This document shows positions 1-7,197 of a DNA stretch of 16,109 nt, piece by piece. The DNA comes from an uncultured Actinomycetes bacterium (GTDB lineage: Bacteria > Actinomycetota > Thermoleophilia > Solirubrobacterales > 70-9): positions 1 through 16,109 of the forward strand of contig CAMPIP010000035.1 in the NCBI GenBank assembly GCA_946886425.1, read 5' to 3'. Under the pieces are notes generated by a model. That model was not told the origin of the DNA and made no database searches. It saw only the letters and a program-made list of their open reading frames with translations. The translations under genes were made by a program, and so were the position numbers. The first letter of the stretch is position 1; every line of letters begins with the position of its first letter.

Positions 1-724
1 GCTCCTTGGCGGACTCGATCAGCGCCAGCAGGACCGGCTCCTCCCCGTCGCGGATCAGCTCGACCGGGTCGGGGTCGCCGTTGACGATCCCCTCGAAGAA
101 CTCCTTGCGGTCCTGGTAGGTCGGCAGCGTCCCCTTCGCCCAGCCGCGGGCGTCGTTGAGGATCACCGCCAGGCGCGCGAACTCCTCGCCGAACAGCTCG
201 GCGACTTCGCGCTTCATCCGCTTCGCCAGCGCCGGCGAGGCGCCCGCGGTGGAGATCGCGATCGCCAGCGGCCCGGTGCGGACGATCGCCGGCAGGATGA
301 AGTTGCAGAGCGGCGGCACGTCGACGATGTTGACCAGCATCGCCCGCCGCTCGGCGTCGTCGAAGACGGCGATGTTGACGTCGGTGTCGTCGGTGCAGGC
401 GATCGCGATGAAGACGCCCTCGAGGTCGGCGGCGCCCGCGTACTCGCGCTTCTCCCACTCGATCGATCCCTCCGCCGCCATCGCCTCCAGCTCCGGGTGG
501 GCGACCGGGGCGAGGAGGGTCACGTCGGCGTCGCAGGCGAGCAGGCCCTCGACCTTCTCGAGGCCGATGTCGCCCCCGCCGACCACCAGGCAGCGCCGCC
601 CTTTCAGTTTCAGGCAGGCGATGTAGAAGGGCGTCTCCAGCATGTCCCGGACGCAGGACTGGTCGCAGATCCCCTTGCGGAACTGGCAGACGCACTCCTT
701 GCCGGCGTAGGCCTGGGCGGGCAT
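1..724 (-). CDS. Precorrin-2 dehydrogenase / sirohydrochlorin ferrochelatase (siroheme synthase N-terminal type), 3' end outside window
   Basis: The product resembles the bifunctional CysG-N/Met8 enzymes. These oxidise precorrin-2 to sirohydrochlorin with NAD+ and insert iron to make siroheme, the cofactor of sulfite and nitrite reductases. The 241 visible residues carry a Rossmann glycine motif ([12 protein letters not shown], 47-58), the TDDTDVN segment (111-117) that holds the family's catalytic Asp, the CNFILPAI segment (140-147) and the [13 protein letters not shown] helix start (157-169). The family normally begins near residue 28-30. This protein instead has an extra N-terminus with Cys at 11, 13, 20 and 24. 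The ATG at 724 is preferred over the in-frame ATG at 643 because a -10 box (TAGCCT) lies seven bases upstream and the extension is in frame. The C-terminus runs off the left edge. The upstream epimerase on the same strand is probably a separate transcription unit. The family call is strong; the exact start is less certain. Confidence 0.88.
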   Translation of the reverse strand, partial: MPAQAYAGKECVCQFRKGICDQSCVRDMLETPFYIACLKLKGRRCLVVGGGDIGLEKVEGLLACDADVTLLAPVAHPELEAMAAEGSIEWEKREYAGAADLEGVFIAIACTDDTDVNIAVFDDAERRAMLVNIVDVPPLCNFILPAIVRTGPLAIAISTAGASPALAKRMKREVAELFGEEFARLAVILNDARGWAKGTLPTYQDRKEFFEGIVNGDPDPVELIRDGEEPVLLALIESAKE

Positions 725-731
725 TGCCGAA

Positions 732-737
732 AGGCTA
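732..737 (-). promoter_or_regulatory. Putative -10 box (TAGCCT) of the siroheme enzyme gene
   Basis: TAGCCT on the minus strand fits TANNNT and ends seven bases before the ATG at 724. That spacing would place transcription start at or next to the start codon, giving a leaderless mRNA. I see no convincing -35 element. Confidence 0.45.
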
Positions 738-775
738 GCGCTCGGCGTCGGCCGCCCCCGCGGTGGGAGCCGGCC

Positions 776-1708
776 TCAGACCGCGTCGAGCGTCAGGCGC
801 AGGCCCTCTTCGAGGCTCTTGGTCGGGCGCCAGCCGAGCAGCTCTTCGGCGCGCGAGGCGTCGAGGGAGATCCGCTGCACCTCGCCCGCACGCGGCGGCG
901 CGAACTCGGGTTCGAAGCTCTCGTTGCCGCCCAGCTTGGCGAGGGTCTCGACCAGGTCGAGGACGCTGGCCTCCTCGCCGGTGCCGATGTTGACCGGCTC
1001 GGTCGCCTCGGATTCGGCCGCCGCCAGCGCCGCCTCGACCACGTCGCCGACATATATGTAGTCGCGGGTCTGGGTCCCGTCCCCGTAGATGGTCGGCCGG
1101 CCGCCGTTCTTCAGCTTGCCGCAGAAGATCGCGACGACGCCGGCCTCGCCGAGCGGGTCCTGGCGCGGGCCGTAGACGTTGCCGAGCCGCAGGGCGATCC
1201 CGGAGATCCCGTAGAGCCGCTCGAAGAGGCCGAGGTAGCCCTCGGCGGCGAACTTGCTCTGGCCGTAGGCGGACATCGGCGCCACCGCGGTCGACTCGTC
1301 GAGCGGCAGTTGCTTGTCGGCCCCCTCGCCGTAGATCGCGCCGCCGGTCGAGACGAAGACGACCCGCTTGGCGCCCCCGGCCCGGGCGGCCTCGAGCACG
1401 TTGGCGGTGCCGCCGACGTTGACGGCGGCATCGAAGGCCGGGTCCTCGATCGACTTGCGGACGTCGATCTGGGCGGCCAGGTGGAAGACGCGATCGGGCC
1501 GGCGCGCGGCGGCCAGCTCGCTCAACGCGGCGGCGTCGCGGATGTCGATCTCGGCCAGCTCGGCGCCGTTCGCCAGCGCCCCCTCGAGGTTGACCCGGCG
1601 GCCGGTCGAGAGGTCGTCGACGACAACCACCTCGTCGCCCCGCGCGAGCAGCGCGTCGACGAGATTCGAGCCGATGAAGCCGGCGCCGCCGGTGACCAGA
1701 GCCTTCAT
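776..1708 (-). CDS. NAD-dependent epimerase/dehydratase (UDP-glucose 4-epimerase-like extended SDR)
   Basis: This 310-residue protein is full length for the extended short-chain dehydrogenase family that interconverts or dehydrates nucleotide sugars in the cytoplasm. The NAD-binding motif TGGAGFIG is at residues 6-13, followed by an acidic pair (D31-D32) at the end of the second strand that favours NAD over NADP. HLAAQIDVRKS (76-86) is typical of GalE-like members. The catalytic Ser/Thr region is VSTGGAIYG (119-127) and the YxxxK pair is Y148/K152. LRLGNVYGPRQDP (173-185) and GDGTQTRDYIYVGD (209-222) are conserved substrate-domain segments. The open frame continues upstream through sequence antisense to topA, but the protein clearly begins at MKALVTGGAG. 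The gene is divergent from topA and lies 51 bases ahead of the siroheme enzyme. The substrate cannot be fixed from sequence; UDP-Glc/Gal or the UDP-GlcNAc/GalNAc pair are likely. Confidence 0.92.
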   Translation of the reverse strand: MKALVTGGAGFIGSNLVDALLARGDEVVVVDDLSTGRRVNLEGALANGAELAEIDIRDAAALSELAAARRPDRVFHLAAQIDVRKSIEDPAFDAAVNVGGTANVLEAARAGGAKRVVFVSTGGAIYGEGADKQLPLDESTAVAPMSAYGQSKFAAEGYLGLFERLYGISGIALRLGNVYGPRQDPLGEAGVVAIFCGKLKNGGRPTIYGDGTQTRDYIYVGDVVEAALAAAESEATEPVNIGTGEEASVLDLVETLAKLGGNESFEPEFAPPRAGEVQRISLDASRAEELLGWRPTKSLEEGLRLTLDAV

Positions 1709-1718
1709 ACGCGCGCCG

Positions 1719-1724
1719 ATCCTA
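1719..1724 (-). promoter_or_regulatory. Putative -10 box (TAGGAT) of the epimerase gene
   Basis: TAGGAT on the minus strand ends ten bases before the ATG at 1708, as expected for a leaderless or nearly leaderless transcript. It lies in the 78-base divergent gap shared with topA. No clear -35 hexamer is visible. Confidence 0.45.
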
Positions 1725-1771
1725 TGGGGATCGGCGAAAGCCAGCCGCCGTGAGCGGCCGCCGGCCCCTGC

Positions 1772-1777
1772 TACCCT
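1772..1777 (+). promoter_or_regulatory. Putative -10 box (TACCCT) of topA
   Basis: TACCCT ends nine bases before the topA ATG. There is no purine-rich Shine-Dalgarno sequence in between (cgccgcccc), so a leaderless mRNA is the simplest reading. Confidence 0.5.
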
Positions 1778-1786
1778 CGCCGCCCC

Positions 1787-4069
1787 ATGCGACTGATCGT
1801 CACCGAGAAGAACAACAGCGCCAAGAAGATCGCCGACGTCCTCGCCGCCCCCACCGGCGGAGCGAAGGAGGACAAGACCTTCAAAGTCCCCTTCTACAGC
1901 TGGACCGACGCCGACGGCAATGACCACATGACGGTCGGCCTGAAGGGCCACGTGCTCGGCCCCGCCTTCCCCGAGGGCTACTCGAACTGGCAGAAGACTG
2001 ACCTCCACGACCTGATCGACGCCGAGCTGATCAAGGAGCCGACCGACAAAAACGTCGTCAAAGCGATCAAAAAACTCGCCAAAGAGGCGGACGAGCTGGT
2101 GATCGCCACCGACTTCGACCGCGAGGGCGAGCTGATCGGGCTCGAGGCGCTCGAGGAGATGCTCGACGCCAACCCGGAGCTGGGCTCGCGAGAGGGGACC
2201 CAGGACGGCACCCTGCGGATCCAGCGAGCCCGCTACTCGGCCCTCACCAAGGAGGAAATCGAGGAAGCCTTTGGCAACCTCGACGAGCTCTCCTACCCGC
2301 TTGCCAACGCCGGCGCCGCCCGCCAGGACATCGACCTGCTCTGGGGCGCGACCCTGACCCGCGCGGTCTCGCTCTCGACCCGCCGCTTCGGCTCCAACTT
2401 CCTCTCGGTCGGCCGGGTGCAGAGCCCGACCCTGGGCTTGATCGTCGAGCGCGAGATGGAGCGCCGCGCCCACGTCGCGAAACCGTTCTGGGAACTGTTC
2501 GCCAAGTTCGAGCACCCGGACGGGACCTTCGAGACCCACCACGCGACCGACAAGTTCTGGGAGAAAGCGGAGGCCGACGCCGCCCTCGCCGGGACCGCCG
2601 GCCCCGGCACGGTGAAATCGGTGACCGCGCGGAAAAACACCCGCAAGCCGCCGACGCCGTACAACACGACCGCATTCAGCACCGACGCCTCCAGCCGCCT
2701 CGGCATCACCCCCGCCAGCGCGATGCGGATCGCCGAGGACCTCTACATGGACGGCTTCATCTCCTACCCGCGTACGGACAACACGGTCTACCCGGCTTCG
2801 CTGCCGGTCCGCGAGCTGGTCTCCTCCCTGGTCCGGGTCAAGGAGTTCTCCGCCGCCGCCGGCCTGCTCGACGGCGAGCTGAAACCGACCCGCGGCAAAA
2901 AAGAAACCACCGACCACCCGCCGATCTACCCGACCCAGGCGATCCACCCGGGCGCCCTCGACGGCTCCAAGAAGCGGGTCTACGAACTGGTCGTGCGCCG
3001 CTTCCTCGCCACCTTCAGCCCGCCGATGATCACCGAGTCGACCCGGGCCGACATCGAGGCCGGCTCGGAGACCTACTTCGTGCGCGGCTCGGTCGTCGTC
3101 GACCCCGGCTACGCCGGCATCTACACCTACGCCCGCTCCGCCGACGAGGAGATTCCCGCCCTGCGGGAGGGCCAGACGCTGCAGCTCGACGGCGAGCCCT
3201 GGATCGTCGACAAGGAGACCCAGCCCCCGGGCCGGATCTCCCAGGCGAAACTGATCGAGATGATGGAGGAGCGCGGCCTCGGCACCAAAGCGACCCGCGC
3301 CGACATCATCCAGAAGCTCTTCGACCGCGGCTACGTCTACGGCAACCCGCCGGTCCCCTCCGAGACCGGCATCGCCCTGTATGAGGCGTTCAAGAACTAC
3401 GTGCCGGCGATGGCGACCCCGGAGATGACCGCGCAGCTGGAGGCGGAGATGGACCGGATCGCCGCCGGCGAGATGAGCAAGGGCACCGTTGTCGGCGAGA
3501 GCCGCGAACTCCTCCACAAGACCTGGAGCGAGATCGACAAGAGCCGCGAAGAACTCGCCAAAGTGATCTGGAAAGGGATGGACGAGGACCGCATCCTCGG
3601 TCCCTGCAAGGTCTGCGAAGAAGCCGGCCGCACCAAGGAGGACGGCTCGCCCAACATGCTGCGGATCATCCGCGCGAAAAAATCGGGCAAACGCTTCGTC
3701 GGCTGCACCGGCTGGACCCTCGACGATCCCGAGTCCTGCGACCAGACCTTCCCGCTGCCGCAGCGCGGCGACGTCTTCCGGCTCGAGGAGCGCTGCTCGG
3801 TCTGCGACAAGACGCCGCGGCTGAAAGTGGTGCCGTTCCGCGGCCGCCCCTGGAACCTCTGCCTCAACGACGACTGCGAGTCGATGGCGGAGATGAAGAA
3901 ACGCCGCGCCGAGCGCGAAGCGGCCAAAGCGGCGAAAGCGGCGATGGAAAAGAAGCCGCCCGCCAAGGGCGACGAGGACGCCCCGGCGAAAAAGACGAAA
4001 AAAGCGAAAGCGTCGAAAGCCGACACGGCGACGCGCGGGCGCAAACGCGCCAAAGCCGGCGCCAAATGA
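1787..4069 (+). CDS. topA: DNA topoisomerase I (type IA), archaeal-like body with a Lys/Ala-rich tail
   Basis: This 760-residue type IA topoisomerase relaxes negative supercoils through a transient 5'-phosphotyrosine link. The TOPRIM domain has E7 (VTEKN) and the acidic triad D109/D111/E113 in ATDFDREGE. The active-site tyrosine is Y327 in GFISYPRTDNT. Two four-cysteine zinc fingers follow: C607/C610/C640/C651 and C670/C673/C692/C697. The last 60 or so residues are rich in Lys and Ala, like the basic tails of actinobacterial TopA, which aid processivity. The body differs from the usual bacterial enzyme. It has TEKNNSAKKIA where bacteria have ESPAKAKTI, and TTDHPPIYPT where bacteria have HEAIRPT. 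These variants match archaeal TopA sequences as I remember them. AAA lysine codons are common for such GC-rich DNA. tmk and holB follow on the same strand, as in many Actinobacteria. Confidence 0.95.
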   Translation: MRLIVTEKNNSAKKIADVLAAPTGGAKEDKTFKVPFYSWTDADGNDHMTVGLKGHVLGPAFPEGYSNWQKTDLHDLIDAELIKEPTDKNVVKAIKKLAKEADELVIATDFDREGELIGLEALEEMLDANPELGSREGTQDGTLRIQRARYSALTKEEIEEAFGNLDELSYPLANAGAARQDIDLLWGATLTRAVSLSTRRFGSNFLSVGRVQSPTLGLIVEREMERRAHVAKPFWELFAKFEHPDGTFETHHATDKFWEKAEADAALAGTAGPGTVKSVTARKNTRKPPTPYNTTAFSTDASSRLGITPASAMRIAEDLYMDGFISYPRTDNTVYPASLPVRELVSSLVRVKEFSAAAGLLDGELKPTRGKKETTDHPPIYPTQAIHPGALDGSKKRVYELVVRRFLATFSPPMITESTRADIEAGSETYFVRGSVVVDPGYAGIYTYARSADEEIPALREGQTLQLDGEPWIVDKETQPPGRISQAKLIEMMEERGLGTKATRADIIQKLFDRGYVYGNPPVPSETGIALYEAFKNYVPAMATPEMTAQLEAEMDRIAAGEMSKGTVVGESRELLHKTWSEIDKSREELAKVIWKGMDEDRILGPCKVCEEAGRTKEDGSPNMLRIIRAKKSGKRFVGCTGWTLDDPESCDQTFPLPQRGDVFRLEERCSVCDKTPRLKVVPFRGRPWNLCLNDDCESMAEMKKRRAEREAAKAAKAAMEKKPPAKGDEDAPAKKTKKAKASKADTATRGRKRAKAGAK

Positions 4070-4074
4070 GATGA

Positions 4075-4089
4075 CCCCGGCGCTCGGGG
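4075..4089 (+). repeat. Short inverted repeat between topA and tmk
   Basis: CCCCG, five bases, CGGGG forms a perfect five-pair hairpin in the 29-base gap. It includes the only Shine-Dalgarno-like purines (CGGGGA) ahead of the tmk GTG, so it could dampen tmk initiation. It has no T-run and is not a convincing terminator. It may be chance in GC-rich DNA. Confidence 0.25.
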
Positions 4090-4098
4090 ACCGCTGAC

Positions 4099-4689
4099 GT
4101 GTTCATCTCGCTGGAGGGGATCGACGGGTCGGGCAAGAGCACCCAGGCGCGGCTGCTGGCCGAGGCGCTGGGGGCCGGGACGGTGGCGATCCGCGAGCCG
4201 GGGGGGACCGATGCGGCCGAGCGGATCCGGACCCTGCTCGCCGACCCCACCGTGGCGCTCGACCCGCTCGCCGAGCTGCTGCTCTTCCTCGCCGCCCGCG
4301 CCGACCTCACCGAGCGGGTGATCCGGCCGGCGCTGGAGGAGGGGCGCGATGTGGTCGCGGACCGCTTCTCGGACTCCAGCGTCGCCTACCAGGGCGCGGC
4401 CCGTGGGCTGGGCGTCGGCGAGGTGATCGGCCTCTGCGAGACCGCCACCGACGGCCTCTGGCCGGACCTGACCCTGCTCCTCAGGGTCGACCCCGAGGTC
4501 GCCCTCGGCCGCGCCGACGGCGAGGACCGCTTCGAGTCCGAGGGCCTGGAGCTGCAGCGCGCCGTCGCCGAGGCCTACGAGGAGATCGCGATCATCGCCA
4601 GCGACCGCGTCGTCGTCATCGACGCCGCCGGCTCCGTCGACGAGGTCCACGACCGCGTCATCGCCGCCGTTCGCGAGCACACCGCGTGA
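4099..4689 (+). CDS. tmk: Thymidylate kinase
   Basis: This 196-residue enzyme phosphorylates dTMP to dTDP for dTTP synthesis. The Walker A loop GIDGSGKST is at residues 7-15. The REPGGT substrate segment is at 33-38, and the DRFSDSSVAYQGA segment carries the DR motif used in dTMP binding. The Arg-containing LID region (GRADGEDRFE) is of the bacterial type. The length is slightly below the usual 205-215. The GTG start is forced: an in-frame TGA lies at 4072-4074 and no other start codon occurs between. It is 29 bases downstream of topA and 49 bases upstream of holB, so co-transcription with topA is likely. Confidence 0.95.
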   Translation: MFISLEGIDGSGKSTQARLLAEALGAGTVAIREPGGTDAAERIRTLLADPTVALDPLAELLLFLAARADLTERVIRPALEEGRDVVADRFSDSSVAYQGAARGLGVGEVIGLCETATDGLWPDLTLLLRVDPEVALGRADGEDRFESEGLELQRAVAEAYEEIAIIASDRVVVIDAAGSVDEVHDRVIAAVREHTA

Positions 4690-4700
4690 GCGCCTGTCGC

Positions 4701-4721
4701 TTGTATCCCTCTGGGCTACAA
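4701..4721 (+). promoter_or_regulatory. Imperfect palindrome overlapping a possible -10 box before holB
   Basis: TTGTATCCC, a three-base spacer (TCT), then GGGCTACAA forms nine-base arms with one mismatch. The right arm overlaps TACAAA (4717-4722), a possible -10 hexamer 16 bases before the holB ATG. The layout suits either a repressor site over an internal promoter or a small RNA hairpin between tmk and holB. Its function is inferred only from position and symmetry. Confidence 0.35.
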
Positions 4722-4727
4722 ATGACA

Positions 4728-4733
4728 AGGGGA
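4728..4733 (+). promoter_or_regulatory. Ribosome binding site of holB (AGGGGA)
   Basis: The sequence acAAGGGGAaccgcATG gives a clear Shine-Dalgarno match five bases before the holB start. It supports the ATG at 4739 and contrasts with the leaderless starts elsewhere in the window. Confidence 0.6.
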
Positions 4734-4738
4734 ACCGC

Positions 4739-5932
4739 ATGAGCGCGGCGTTGGAGGCAGCGACCGAGCACCAGCCGCGGGTGCGGGTGGCGCTGACGGC
4801 GGCGCTGGCGTCGGGGCCTTCCCATGCGTATCTGTTCCGCGGGCCGCGCGGGTCCGGCAAGCGCGCGGCGGCGCGGGCGCTCGCGGCCGAACTGCTCGCC
4901 ACCGGGGCCACCGACCCCGGCGACGCTCGCCGTCGCGCCATGCTCGATCCCTCGCCGCACCCGGACCTGGTCTGGCTGACGCCGCGCGGAGCCCAGCATC
5001 TCGTCGAGGAGGTGCGCGAGCGGGTGATCCGGGCCTCCGCCTACCGGCCCTTCGAGGGCGGCAAGCGGGTCTTCGTGATCGACGCCGCCGAGGCGCTCCG
5101 CGACGAGAGCCAGAACGCGCTGCTGAAGACGCTCGAGGAGCCGCCCGGGTTCGTCCACCTGATCCTGCTCAGCTCCGAGCCGGAGCTGCTGCTGGAGACG
5201 ATCGCCTCGCGCTGCCAGCCGCTCGACTTCGCGCCGCTCTCGGCCGAGGTCCTCGAGGCGGAGCTGGCCGCCGCGGTCCCAGACGTCGCCGGCGGCGAGG
5301 AAGCGATCGGTCCCGCGGCGCCGGACGAGATCGCCGCCGCGGCTCGGCTCGCCGCCGGCGACCTCGCGCGGGCCCGCCTGCTGCTTGGCGCCCGCGGCCG
5401 CGAGCTGCGCGCCGATGCCGAGCGCTGCGTCGCCACGGCGCTCGCGGGTGAGCCCGGAAGTGCCCCCTGGCGCGGCCTCCTCGACCGCGCATCCGCGGCC
5501 GGCGAGGACGCCGAGGCCACCACTCGCGAGGCGCTCGAGGAGGAGGCCGAAACCGGCCTCAAGCGCACCCAGCGCGACGTCGCCGACGAGTCGAAGCGGG
5601 CCGGCCGCCGGCGCCGCACCGAGATCCTCGACCTCGGCCTCGAGCTCTGCGCCGCCTACCTCCGGGACCTCACCGCGGTCGCCGCCGGGGCCGACGACGT
5701 CGCCTTCAACCGTGACCGCCTCGAGGTGCTCCGCGAGCAGGCCGCTAGCCTCGACGCCGCCAAGGCACGCCGCGCCGCCGAAGCCGTCCAGGAGACCCGC
5801 CGCAGCCTCGACCTCAACGTCGCCGAGGAGCTGGCCCTCGAAGCGCTCCTCTTCAGGCTCGAACGCGAGCTGCGGAGACGAGATCCCAGTGCGGCGGCGA
5901 GATCCAGATCGCGAGATCCAGGTCCTCGCTGA
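4739..5932 (+). CDS. holB: DNA polymerase III clamp-loader subunit delta' (HolB)
   Basis: This 397-residue AAA+ protein of the replicative clamp loader starts with the usual helix and SHAYLFRGPRGSGK. The nucleotide loop GPRGSGKR (35-42) ends in Arg rather than Ser/Thr. The Walker B-like strand VFVIDAAEAL (111-120) has DA instead of DE. Both changes suggest weak or no ATP hydrolysis, as is common for delta'. SQNALLKTLEEPP (124-136) and the arginine-finger motif SRC (157-159) are well conserved. The four-Cys zinc module normally found between the P-loop and the HPDL segment is missing; a short ATDPGDARRRAMLDPSPHPDL-like linker replaces it. Residues 262-300 are charged and probably helical. The Arg-rich extreme C-terminus is encoded by short direct repeats (GAGATCCAG twice). 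The topA-tmk-holB order supports the assignment. Confidence 0.9.
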   Translation: MSAALEAATEHQPRVRVALTAALASGPSHAYLFRGPRGSGKRAAARALAAELLATGATDPGDARRRAMLDPSPHPDLVWLTPRGAQHLVEEVRERVIRASAYRPFEGGKRVFVIDAAEALRDESQNALLKTLEEPPGFVHLILLSSEPELLLETIASRCQPLDFAPLSAEVLEAELAAAVPDVAGGEEAIGPAAPDEIAAAARLAAGDLARARLLLGARGRELRADAERCVATALAGEPGSAPWRGLLDRASAAGEDAEATTREALEEEAETGLKRTQRDVADESKRAGRRRRTEILDLGLELCAAYLRDLTAVAAGADDVAFNRDRLEVLREQAASLDAAKARRAAEAVQETRRSLDLNVAEELALEALLFRLERELRRRDPSAAARSRSRDPGPR

Positions 5933-5946
5933 TAGAGCGAGCCGGC

Positions 5947-6378
5947 CTAGGTCCGCTCGCGCTCGCCGCGCGCCGCACAGTCGCCGTTGTGGTCCTCCGC
6001 CGCCTGCGAGCGTGCCCGTTCGATCGCGCGCTCCTGGGCGAGGCGGGTGATCTGGGCGGCCTGCCTGGACATGATCACGCTGAAGTTGAGCGCCAAGCCG
6101 AGCAGGAGGAGGAGGACGATCGAGAAGAGGGCGACGTTGGTGTCGCGGACGCCCATCAGGTCGGCGACGAACTCGAGGATGCCGGGGAAGGCGGCGCCGG
6201 CCAGCATCCCCAGCCCGGCGACGAACCAGATCACGCTGTAGCGCTCCTGCAACCGGTCGCGCCGGATCAGGTCGAGGATCAGCAGCATGAAGAGGATCGC
6301 CAGGACGGCGGCGACGATCCGGGTTTGCGAGGTGAGGTGAACCTTGGCGGTGTCGGCGGCGAAGGTGAGGAAGGTCAT
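5947..6378 (-). CDS. DUF2304 family membrane protein, partner of the adjacent glycosyltransferase
   Basis: This 143-residue protein has three predicted membrane helices, at about residues 20-37, 49-66 and 82-103. A basic, probably coiled-coil segment (104-125) and a polar tail follow. The Ile/Leu-rich first helix followed by RRDRLQERYSVIWFVAGL fits the DUF2304 family. Members of that family are small membrane proteins often encoded next to family-2 glycosyltransferases of the dolichol/polyprenol-phosphate type; their own activity is not established. The gene starts ten bases after the glycosyltransferase stop, with GAGGGG overlapping that stop as a ribosome binding site, so the two are almost certainly one operon. 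It converges on holB with a 14-base gap. Confidence 0.8.
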   Translation of the reverse strand: MTFLTFAADTAKVHLTSQTRIVAAVLAILFMLLILDLIRRDRLQERYSVIWFVAGLGMLAGAAFPGILEFVADLMGVRDTNVALFSIVLLLLLGLALNFSVIMSRQAAQITRLAQERAIERARSQAAEDHNGDCAARGERERT

Positions 6379-6388
6379 CGGCGACCCC

Positions 6389-7120
6389 TCATTGCTTGGC
6401 GGCGGCCTGGCGCGGCCGGAACTGGCCGACGAGCAGGACGACGATGCTCTTGAAGATGAAAAAGGACGACCGCAGGGGGGTGAGGAAGGAGCTGCCCCCG
6501 GTTCGCTCCAGCATCCGCACCGGCACCTCCTCGACCCGGAGGCCTTCGCGGACCGCCAGCTGCAGCGACTCGATCTCGGCGAAGTCGGGCGAGTAGTTCT
6601 CGCTGAAGAGGCACATCACGCGGCGGTTGGCGGCCCGCATGCCGCTGGTCGTGTCGGTGAAGCGCTGCCGGGTCGCCAGGGTGAGGAAGAAGCGGAAGAG
6701 GTCGGAGCCGATCCGCCGCGAGATGCTGGGTTGGTAGTCGTCGCTCTCCGCCTCGGCCGCGTCGGGGTCCTGGTAACGCGAGCCGATTACGAGGTCGGCG
6801 CGGTCGGCCTGCACCTCCGCCAGTAGGCGGGCGACGTCGCGCGGGGGGTGCTGGCCGTCGGCATCGAGGTGAGCGCAGAAGTCGTAGCCTTCCCGCAGCG
6901 CGTACAGGTAGCCGGTCTGCAGGGCGGCCCCGAGCCCCTGGTTGAAGGGAAGTGAGGCGACCGGAACGCCGGTCGCGCGGGCTTTCGCCGCGGTCGAGTC
7001 CGTGGAGCCGTCGTCGACGACGAGCACGTCGGCTTCGGGGAGAAGCTCGCGCACCTCCTCGATCACCGCCGCCACCGAGGCCTCCTCGTTCCAGGCGGGT
7101 ATGAACACCAGCGTCTTCAC
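6389..7120 (-). CDS. Family-2 glycosyltransferase, polyprenol-phosphate sugar transferase-like
   Basis: The product is a 243-residue GT-A fold transferase. It opens with KTLVFIPAWNEEASVAAVI, the classic GT2 nucleotide-sugar entry motif. VVDDGSTDST follows at the first Asp site, and HLDADGQHPP carries the metal-binding DxD. The IGSRY and DTTSGMRA segments are typical of dolichol-phosphate mannose synthase-like enzymes. These transfer a sugar to polyprenyl phosphate at the inner membrane face for later use in cell-surface glycans or glycoproteins. No membrane helix pair follows the catalytic domain; the neighbouring DUF2304 protein may supply the membrane part. The start is taken as GTG at 7120 because the family begins right at this point. 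A TTG at 7147 would add nine residues. Donor and acceptor are unknown. Confidence 0.88.
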   Translation of the reverse strand: MKTLVFIPAWNEEASVAAVIEEVRELLPEADVLVVDDGSTDSTAAKARATGVPVASLPFNQGLGAALQTGYLYALREGYDFCAHLDADGQHPPRDVARLLAEVQADRADLVIGSRYQDPDAAEAESDDYQPSISRRIGSDLFRFFLTLATRQRFTDTTSGMRAANRRVMCLFSENYSPDFAEIESLQLAVREGLRVEEVPVRMLERTGGSSFLTPLRSSFFIFKSIVVLLVGQFRPRQAAAKQ

Positions 7121-7185
7121 GCGGCGATTCTTCCACGTGTCAGGCAAATCTCGCCTGCCCGCCCTGCCAGCGGTTCGATTTGTGT

Positions 7186-7191
7186 TAGTAA
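7186..7191 (+). promoter_or_regulatory. Possible -10 box (TAGTAA) of the histidine kinase gene
   Basis: TAGTAA ends six bases before the ATG at 7198. It is in an AT-rich patch of the 77-base divergent region shared with the glycosyltransferase. The last base departs from the TANNNT pattern, so this is weaker than the other boxes in the window. Confidence 0.25.
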
Positions 7192-7197
7192 ACCTTC

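Noticed and set aside
1709..3517. Long minus-strand open frame continuous with the epimerase and antisense to topA
   Set aside because: The translated sequence is low-complexity, rich in Arg, Gly, Val and Asp, with no domain; it is the expected third-position GC shadow of topA. The epimerase begins cleanly at MKALVTGGAG at 1708.
4722..4742. Six-codon upstream frame (ATG to TGA) whose stop overlaps the holB ATG
   Set aside because: Its ATG has no ribosome binding site and is too near the proposed -10 for transcription to begin ahead of it; probably chance.
3397..4941. 514-codon minus-strand open frame over the end of topA, tmk and the start of holB
   Set aside because: It lies antisense to three well-supported genes, and its composition is typical of a GC-rich shadow frame.
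5889..5925. GAGATCCAG direct repeats at the 3' end of holB as a mobile-element footprint
   Set aside because: Only two nine-base copies occur, inside the coding frame, with no inverted repeats or target duplication nearby.
5936..5966. GCGAGC...GCTCGC inverted repeat between holB and DUF2304 as a terminator
   Set aside because: The arms are short with a long loop, no T-run follows, and the surrounding sequence is full of GCTCGC-like words.
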